From Smallanthus sonchifolius (lineage: Eukaryota > Streptophyta > Magnoliopsida > Asterales > Asteraceae), in assembly GCA_023525975.1 (NCBI GenBank), contig CM042039.1:16460501-16524500 (forward strand): 64,000 nt of DNA, written 5' to 3'. The notes beneath the pieces are model-generated. The model did not search any database. It worked only from the letters and a program-made list of their open reading frames with translations, and was not told where the DNA came from. Positions within the stretch are counted from its first letter, which is position 1. Each line of letters starts with the position of its first letter. Position numbers and translations under genes: made by a program. Shown here piece by piece: positions 56,132-64,000 of this stretch.

Positions 56132-58297
56132 CATGATCAGATAAGTCCTTGAGCACGTCAGCCGCTGACTTCCCTTTATCTTCACCACCACCACCTGAGG
56201 TATCACCAACCTCTTGCTGAGTAGACTCCCCCTTAGCCAATGGAACAGAAGAGATGGGCACAATCACCAAAGCTAGGTGCTCACCTCCACTAGGACCGAC
56301 TTCAGGATCCTTGTCTTTATCATCATCCTTAGTCAGATCGACTGGATGACAAGACTCGGCACCGGTGGATTTCTTTTCTTTGTCTTTGTCTTTCTCTTTC
56401 TCTTTCTCTGTCTCCTTCTCCCCCTGAGCACCTAGCTTCGCGGTCAGTTCACCAACTAATTTGACCATCGCTTCGTGCTCTTTTCTCTTCAAGTCCATCC
56501 TCAGCTCAAGTGAAGTTCTGTGGCCTAGACTCATTTCGTTAGTCTTCATTAACAGTTCATTCTGTGCCATGACATTCTTCAATTGCTCATTTGTCCCTGT
56601 TCTCTGGCTGTGGAGAACCCTAACTTCATCGGCCAGGGAATTAATCTGTGCTTGTTGAGCATCAGACTCCTCCTTTGACTTTTGAATGGTCTTCAACAGT
56701 TCAGCAACTTGGGTCTCTAGCACATCGATCCTTGCATCATTCGGATCAGGATGCCTAGAGGATGAGGCTTCGGCATTATGGATGGGAGAGGAGAAGATTG
56801 TGTCAAAGTCAAACCCTTGTGAGAAATCACCATAGTTGAAGGGTTGACCTGACGGCTCTTTGATGGGTGTTGGGATGGGGGATAAAATGATAGGAGTTAT
56901 GGTTGGGGTGATGGTGACTGACTCCGTGAGAAGTGGAGCAGTCACCGTCACCTGGATGGTTGGATTAGGGAGGGTCACCGTCACAGGAATCACCTCTGTG
57001 ACCGCCGTGACTGCCACATCTGCTTGTACCAGTGGCCTTCTCCTCCTTGTAAACAGTTTCCGTGCTGGCGTAGTAGATTCTGACTCTGGACGGGCAGCCT
57101 CAACTTGTACTAGCTGAACAGTCGGAATCTCTTCAACCCTAGGGATAGCAACCTCTTGCCTATCGCCCCTTTTCTTGTTGGCTTTCTCTCGCCTTCGTCT
57201 TTGTAGAGCAGCGTCAGAGTCGGAATCCGGCTCGTATTCGCTGCTCGAGCTTTGTCGTTTTCTTTTTGAAGACGACTCAGGCAGGGTTACCTGTACCGAC
57301 CTTCTCGGATGTACCTGTGATGGTGCGTCATCGGAATCAGAAGAATCTGATTCGGTTGCCTCTGAATCGGATTCCTCTGCACCACCAACATCACCTTCAT
57401 CATCACCTTCATGTTCATCATCACCTTCATCATCCTCATTCTCTTCATCTTGTTCTTCATCAGAGTGATCACTCATCTCTGGTCCCGAGTTGGGACTATA
57501 CCAGTTCCAGTCCTCCGGAGCGACGTATGCTTCATTAATCAGGTGGCCGAAGAGTTCAGTATGCTCAGGGGTAGGTTCTACACTGCCTGGCTTTAGAAAC
57601 TGTGCAAAGACTCTCTTGTCCACCCTTTTTACATGCAGTCTCTCCCCGATAGCACGCAGATTTAGCAATGCATCATCGATCAGTAGTTGCACAAACCTCG
57701 GGTATAAAGGAACCTAAACCTCTCTGCTGTATTTATCTGGTCATTTAGTGCTTTGAAGATATAGCGAGAGAAGTTATAGCCCCGATTGAGAGACAGGCCC
57801 ACCATGGCCGCTGCTAGGTCATGACCCATGGCATCTTTCCCCGCTTTCCTGGATGAGATGCACACGATCATGATGTGGGCAAAGTAACGCCATTGATCCA
57901 ATACCCACATCTTCTTGTAGGAAGCATAGTCCCTTGCCCTGACATATCCCATTCTGTGCCTCTAACACCCATCCACGTAGTAATCTAGATAGGATGTCGG
58001 GTCGGTGGCAAGGTCTCCGAATTGCAATACTCTCCTTATTGTATCTTCCGAGATAGCAATAGCCCGACCGTCAACTGTAGCCCGTATGACATTCGGGGAT
58101 ACCGTGCAATCGTGCTCTGCAGTCTCCCAGAATTGCTCCAGGTACGGTCTTGAGACTGTTGGGTTTGCTGAGATTGCATAACTTATTCTTGATCTGTTGA
58201 GAAAATCCACAATCTCCCTGTATTGCAAGACTGCGCCTTTCCATTCTGGTTCGGTGTTAGCCACTAGGTTGAATTCGTCAGTGAATGCACGAGCCAT
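56132..58297 (-). pseudogene. Accessory ORF of P, C-terminus replaced by Q gag
   Basis: ATG 58297 (MARAFTDEFNLVANTEP) lies three bases after an acceptor-like TTTGCAG (58301-58307 in minus sense). The N-terminal domain has RSRISYAISANP and FWETAEHDC, a TAG replacing Trp near 57962, and a one-base frame change near 57690. It is then open through the acidic stretch (57280-57470), Thr/Val/Pro-rich region, coiled coil (56560-56740) and Lys/Glu tract (56360-56420). At about 56131 the frame passes without a break into Q gag. Both C-terminal modules are lost. It is the best-kept family A copy for residues about 220-720. Confidence 0.82.
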
Positions 58298-58303
58298 AGC
58301 CTG

Positions 58304-60478
58304 CAAACACACATAGAAAACATATTTAGAACAACTTATAACACTGGAAGTAGACACACAGGACATAGTATAGTAGTTACACTTTGAAAAAAATTTCAGA
58401 CTTAGGAAAAATTTCTAAGTGTTGGTCCTGCGCACTTAGCAAGTGCGCAGGTTTTTCCTCTTGCTTAGTGCGCAAGAACAACCCTTAGCAAAAAAAATCA
58501 GAATTTTAAAATCGTTCAAAGCGTGTGTTGATTAGGTCGCCACTAGGTCGGAATCAGGGATTCCAACCTATGGTACCATTATTAACACCACAAAACACTA
58601 CACCACGAGCAATTTTGACCTAGGTCAGTCGAACGACCCATTGACTGTTCAACTTCAATCGACGGATCAGACGATGACTAAGAGAATGAATAGAGGATCG
58701 ATTAGGCGTGTATTAGCAAATTAATGTCAATAAGTTACCCAAACAACCCCATTTCACCCCAAAATGTATCGGATTTAACCTAATATTTTCTAAGTCAAAA
58801 ATCGGTCCAAATGTCAAGAATCGATGGATGGAATTGGCCTATAATCTCACCACTGAGATGAAATACGAAGATGACAATGTGATTGGGATGAAAAATCCGG
58901 TTGGAACACTCAAAATGTTTGAGGAAAATGGTCGGAGGGAATATCACAGGAGAAAACGTTTGAAAGTGATAAACCCTAAAAATTTTTTTCTAAGTCCTGT
59001 ATTTATACCCAACACATATTGGTCGTGCGTACTTACTAAGTGCGCAGGAATTAACTCCTGCGTACTTACTAAGTACGCATGACTTAAGTCTTGCGTACTT
59101 GTTAAGTACGCAGGGTTTACCTCATGCGCACTTATCAAGTACGCAGAGACTCTTATGTGCGCACACTTTCAACTCAAATTATGAAGATTTGCAAGTCAAA
59201 TAACGAACAAGATAAAAATATTCAATCAAGAGGATTCAAAATCAATTCAGGAAGGTTAAATACAAATATTTTTGGCTTTTCTGAATAAAGTTGAACTATG
59301 CATAAACTTAAAAACTTCAAATCTTTTTGTTCTTTTCAAGATAGATATATACAATCATTTACACAAGCTATTTTTGATCAAAGACACGAGCAAAGGATCA
59401 TATCAGGCTATCGTTTAGCAAAAACGATACAAAATAAACATCAAAGAATATGGGATCATGTCATGTGTTACTCTTTATTCATACGTAATAAGCACATAAA
59501 CAAGTAATTCAAGTTGACAATATTATAAAATTTGAAACTATACGCATCTTTGTATCATGTTCTTGTGTATTAAGGTATTAATTATAAGATATACAACGTG
59601 TACCCCACTGAGATGCTATGATATTTTGCACTATCTTCAAGGCATCTAAGATTATTTTCAATTATTTTCTTAATTTTTAGAATGAAGTTACATCAATTAG
59701 CACAGAAACATCAAGCAGAATCCATAAGGATTATCAGGAATCATAAGATTCAGAATCGAGTGATTCTTTTGTCTTGGTTTCATGTGATTTTCTTCTTTGA
59801 ATATCGGTATGATGATTCGGGATAATGAACATGTTGTTTGATTATAGGGTAAGGGGATCCAACTTTTATCTGGATTTGATTTCAATGAACCAGGAATGAT
59901 TCAAGGGTGAATACATGCTCAACGGTTAATGTAGAGACATGTCTTGATTCAATCTCTCCTTGCATACTTGTGAGTATGGGCAGTGAGATGAACCGCATTA
60001 ATTGTGCTAACAACATAACCCGAAACTGATCTCAAAAGAAAATTATTGTCAAAATCTAACATCCTTTATCTGATAGTGATCTTTTCGAATCTTTTACTCA
60101 CACACGCTTGCAAACATGGGTTCAAATCACAGTTGTAATTTAGATTTAGTTTCCACACTACTAGTGATTCAAAGACGCATACAGCCTACTGACAATTCAA
60201 ATTACTTGTAAATAAACAGATTAAAAACATAATAATTTTACACAGATAAGTAAGCATGACGCAATCATTTCCCATATGAGCAGTCTATGGTGTTTAGATC
60301 ATTTCTGATGCACTATCATTTCCTCTTTTCTCAAGTTAACTTTGAAATTTTCTCCATTTTCTATTTTGTTTTTGATTTTTGTAAAATATTTTAAAAAACT
60401 AAAAGAACTATACAGAAAATTTAAAAGAATTAAAAATTTAACTTCCATGAATTGAAATGATTTAAGAAAATGTAGTTT
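58304..60478 (-). other. Spacer of P between pol and accessory ORF
   Basis: 2.2 kb without a gene, the mirror image of 213-2410. Palindromes at 58427-58451 and 59025-59164, the latter with the 33 bp period. Confidence 0.8.
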
Positions 60479-63400
60479 TCACTCAGGATTGAACATTCCT
60501 ATCAAGTTGACAAGATGCTCAAAACGGGATCGATCAAATGCCTTTGTGAAAAGGTCAGCAAGATTGTCATCCGTGTGAACTTTTACAAGTTCAATTAAAT
60601 GCTTTTCAGCACAGTCACGGATGAAATGATGACGAATCTCTATGTGTTTAGTTTTGGAATGTTTCACCGGGTTATTTGTGATGGACATGGTGGCATTGTT
60701 GTCAATGAATAGAAGAGTTCCAATGAAGTTCAAGCCGTAGTCTCGCAATTGCTGCTGAATCCACAATATCTGAGAACAACCGCTAGCTGCAGCAATGTAC
60801 TCTGCTTCACAAGTTGAGACAGAAACCGTTGACTGCTTCTTGCACTGCCAGGAGACCAGTCTGTCTCCTAAGAATTGACATCCACCAGAAGTTGACTTTC
60901 TGTCAAGGTTACAACCGCCATAATCTGAATCAGTGTAGACTTTGAAGTCGAATGACTGCTGCTTAGAGTACCAAAGACCTAATCGGGGTTTCCCTTTCAG
61001 GTATCTGAAAATTCTCTTCACAGCTATCATATGTGACTCCTTCGGTTGAGACTGAAACCTTGAGCACAAACATACAGCAAACATTATATCGGGTCTTGAA
61101 GCTGTGAGATACATAAGTGATCCGATCATCCCACGGTACAACCTGCTGTCCACATCCTTTCCATCTCTGTCGGGATGCAAACCATGATTGACTGGGATTG
61201 GTGTGCCATAAGTAGTGCTATCACTCATCTTGTATTTTGACAAGATGTCCTGCACGTACTTAGTTTGATGTAGATAAATTCCATTCTCTCTTTGACTGAC
61301 TTGCAGACCTAGAAAGAATGACAGTTCACCCATATTGCTCATTTCAAACTTGGACTTCATCACCTTCTCGAATTCCCTACACATCCCTTCATTGGTCGAC
61401 CCAAAGATAATGTCGTCGACATATACTTGCACAAGAAGAATGTCACCTCCTGCTTTCCGTATGAAGAGATTCGAGTCAATCTGTCCACGGTCGAAACCAT
61501 TAGACAGTAAATGCTTAGATAATGTCTCATACCATGCCCGCGGTGCTTGATGAAGACCATAAAGTGCTTTGTAGAGCTTGTACACTTTATTGATATTATG
61601 CGGATCTTCAAAACCGGGAGGTTGAGTGACATAGACTTCTTCATGCACCTTACCATAAAGGAAAGCACTCTTCACATCAAGTTGATAGACCTTGAAGCCG
61701 ACATATGTGGCATAAGCCAAGAACAGTCGAATGGCCTCAATTCTAGCAACTGGGGCATATACTTCATTGTAATCCAAGCCCTCTTGTTGATAAAAACCCT
61801 AAACAACCAATCTTGCTTTGTTCTTCACAACTACATGACGATCATCCGTCTTGCATTTGAACACCCATCTAGTACCAATTGGCTGAAAGCCTTTTGGCAA
61901 GTCAACTAAATCCCACACGTGCAACTTTTGGAATTGAGACAGTTGATCTTGCATCGCCTCAATCCAGCAGTTGTCAGTGAGAGCCTCCTTCACATTCTTC
62001 GGCTCTAATTGGGACACGAATGCAGCATGCAGACATGTTTCCATGACACCAGTGTCAAATATCTCTGTGTAAAGACTGGTGTTCTTAGTGATGGTTCTAT
62101 GACGAGTCTGAACACCGGCATAAGGATCACCAATAATGTTGTCGATTGGATGATTCCTATGCACTCTCGTCACCGGTACAATTGGTTCTTGAATTTCTGG
62201 ATCTAGATTTGTGCTTAACTCCCCCTTTTCCTGTGTTCCAGAGGAAGAAGATTCAATGTTAATTGGATCAGCTGGAGCTTCATTTCCTATAATTGTGTTA
62301 GGATTGGCTTGAGCGTCATCTCTAACAACATGAACACCTTCACTGTTATCACTGTCATGAGTTCCAGATGCAGATGCAGCATTGGAATCAGGAGTTATAA
62401 TTGGTACAGTAGCACGAGTAGAAAAACTGGAGTCATCGCTGCCACCAAATAACTCATAAACATTTTTGGCGTCTTTTGCAGATAAATCAGGAAGATTGAA
62501 TGACTTGAATAGCGCATCATAATCAAAACCCCAAGCTGGACCTTTTGGTTCTGGTGGAGTGCTGTGTTTACTACAGTCCACTTCAAACCATTCCTCGACA
62601 GTACGAGTTCCTATGTTGTACACTCTCTTGTAGGGCGAATTGGCAACATATCCTAAGAAGATGCCTTCCACCGCTTTCGCATGAAATTTAGACTGACGGT
62701 CTTTATACTGTAGCAACAAGGAACAAGGACTACCAAAAGAAACTAGGTAATCAAGAGTGGGAAGTCGATTGTTGATCAACTCATAACATGTCTTGTTGTG
62801 CCTTTTCACAACCAGAACCCTGTTTAAGACGTGACAAGCTGTATTAACTGCTTCTGCCCAGAAAGTGACAGGAAGCTTTGCATCTGACAGCATAGTCCTT
62901 GCAGTCTCGATCAGTGTTCTGTTCTTCCGTTCAGCCACTCCATTCTGCTGAGGTGTGTACGGCGCGCTGAATTCGTGATGGATCCCTCTCTTGAGATAGA
63001 AAAGTTCCATCAAATTATTCTTGAACTCAGTTTCGTTGTCACTCCTTATTCTTCTAACTTTCATCTTGCAAAGAGATTCCAAGCTCAGGATCAGGTATTG
63101 AAGAATATCAGCAGTCTCGTCTTTTGTACCTAAAAAGTGCACCCAAGAAAAACTTGAGAAATCATCAGTTACAACCAGACAAAACGACTTACCTCCAATA
63201 CTCCTGATACTTATGGGGCCAAACAGATCCATGTGTAATAGCTCCAAAGGGGTATCGATAGAGTTTTGAAGCTTGGGCTTGTGAGACTTCTGTTGCTGTT
63301 TACCCTTTTTACACGGCATACAGTCATCTGCAACGGTAAACCTCAACTTAGGAACCCCGGTTACCAAACCGTTTCGGACAAGATGATTCATTTTACGATA

Positions 63401-63876
63401 AGAAATATGTCCGAGTTTCCTATGCCACAAGATGGAGTCAAATTCTATCGCTTTTGTAAGCAAACAAGTAGCAACTGATGAGGTGTTTTTTTCCACGCTC
63501 ATATCGATCTGATAAGTGTCGTTTGATCTTGGTGCTCTCATCAGAATCCAGTCTTCGGGAACCTCAAAACCAGGTTTGAGAATCAGGCATTCTGATTTGT
63601 CAAACATCACCGAGTACTCCTTGTCACACATTTGAGAAACACTCAACAGGTTATGCTTCAACTGCTCGCAGAAGTTGACATTGTCAAAGCTGACACAACC
63701 GTTCGAAACCACGCCTTGACACGTGATACTGCCGCCTTTTTCTCCGGCAAAGGCCACATAGCCGCCTCTGAATGGTTTAACGTCTTGAAGCAAGGCCATG
63801 TTTCCTGTCATGTGTCGGGAGCATCCACTATCTACATACCAACGGTTAGAGATAATACCCTTCGGACGTCCCTGCA
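60479..63876 (-). pseudogene. pol of P (nearly intact; one amber codon)
   Basis: Best pol in the window, about 1130 codons. Order on the minus strand: protease DSGCSRHMTG (about 63820); gag-pre-integrase LWHRKLGHISYRKM (63430); integrase core with MDLFGP (63230), RSDNETEF (63030) and NGVAERKNRT (62930), which supply the D, D, E metal ligands; the copia linker HGIFLGY-type stretch (62660); RT with QLDVKSAFLYG (61670) and YVDDIIFG (61420); RNase H with YTDSDYGGCN (60925) and CEAEYIAA (60800), ending FNPE at 60479-60490. The only break is TAG at 61799-61801 in LVVQGF. Together these enzymes copy and insert the element. Confidence 0.9.
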
Positions 63877-63891
63877 CGAGTAACAAAAGAA

Positions 63892-64000
63892 TTAGTTAGA
63901 TTTGGAGACCCAAGCCATTGTGGTCTTGGGTCGTCCATCCTTCTCAAAATAAACTACTTCTTTCAACTCACAGTCATGATGACTGTTCAAAATTGGTGAA
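63892..64000 (-). pseudogene. gag C-terminal end of P, cut by the window edge
   Basis: The minus strand reads VVYFEKDGRPKTTMAWVSKSN and stops at TAA 63892-63894, the same codon as the gag stop in N (17583) and Q (53309). Pol opens about 15 bases on in another frame, after TGCAGGGA. The rest of gag is beyond the window. Confidence 0.75.

Noticed and set aside
1..64000. tRNA, rRNA or other RNA genes
   Set aside because: I found no tRNA-like A/B box pair with a cloverleaf and no rRNA sequence. The only tRNA-related strings are primer binding sites.

Overview
The window is plant repetitive DNA, a nest of LTR retrotransposons plus one CACTA DNA transposon, and I see no intact host gene. The evidence is Ty1/copia gag-pol of the Sirevirus type, initiator-Met-tRNA primer binding sites, a gypsy element with an Asp-tRNA-type primer site, Tekay-like solo LTRs, and intron-bearing host gene fragments inside the CACTA element. 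A dicot is likely. Asteraceae is a guess from remembered similar elements and cannot be shown from the window.

Layout. (1) 1-6216 (+): 3' part of a Sirevirus-like element of family A (E1): pol end, spacer, accessory ORF, LTR. (2) 6224-9454: Tekay-like solo LTR (-). (3) 9455-48331: remains of a + strand gypsy element (G) carrying two large insertions. The first is H (10336-35147, -, TSD ATTAT), a family A element that lost pol. H is itself split by N (13500-28085, +, TSD TTTGT), a full-length family A element that carries a 1.19 kb TRIM (22257-23446, TSD TGTTC). H is also split by a CACTA element (29727-34055, TSD ATG) with captured host exons. The second insertion in G is B (36207-47658, -, TSD AATTT), a second Sirevirus-like family with gag and accessory ORF but no pol, split by solo LTR C (41151-43300, TSD ACATA). 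(4) 48332-48914: LTR of a third copia family, then about 1.2 kb without genes. (5) 50077-56131 (-): family A gag/pol remnant Q, split by solo LTR D (53945-55884, TSD CTTTT). Q is fused in frame to the accessory ORF of P. (6) 56132-64000 (-): element P, with the best-preserved pol, running off the window end.

How the parts work together. Family A elements are ordered LTR, primer site, leader, gag, pol, about 2 kb spacer, accessory ORF of about 1070 codons in the env position, polypurine tract, LTR. Family B keeps gag and a homologous accessory ORF only. Both accessory proteins end in repeats of a small W/Y...LP..DL module and show no obvious membrane segment.

The strongest unexplained signal is non-coding. 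Most of these elements carry arrays of short hyphenated palindromes in LTR, leader and spacer. In family A the units are spaced 33 bp apart with compensated base changes in the two arms. In gypsy solo LTR C the spacing is again 33-34 bp with a different palindrome. In the homologous LTR D the same position holds yet another palindrome. Every nesting claim rests on target-site duplications read directly from the sequence.
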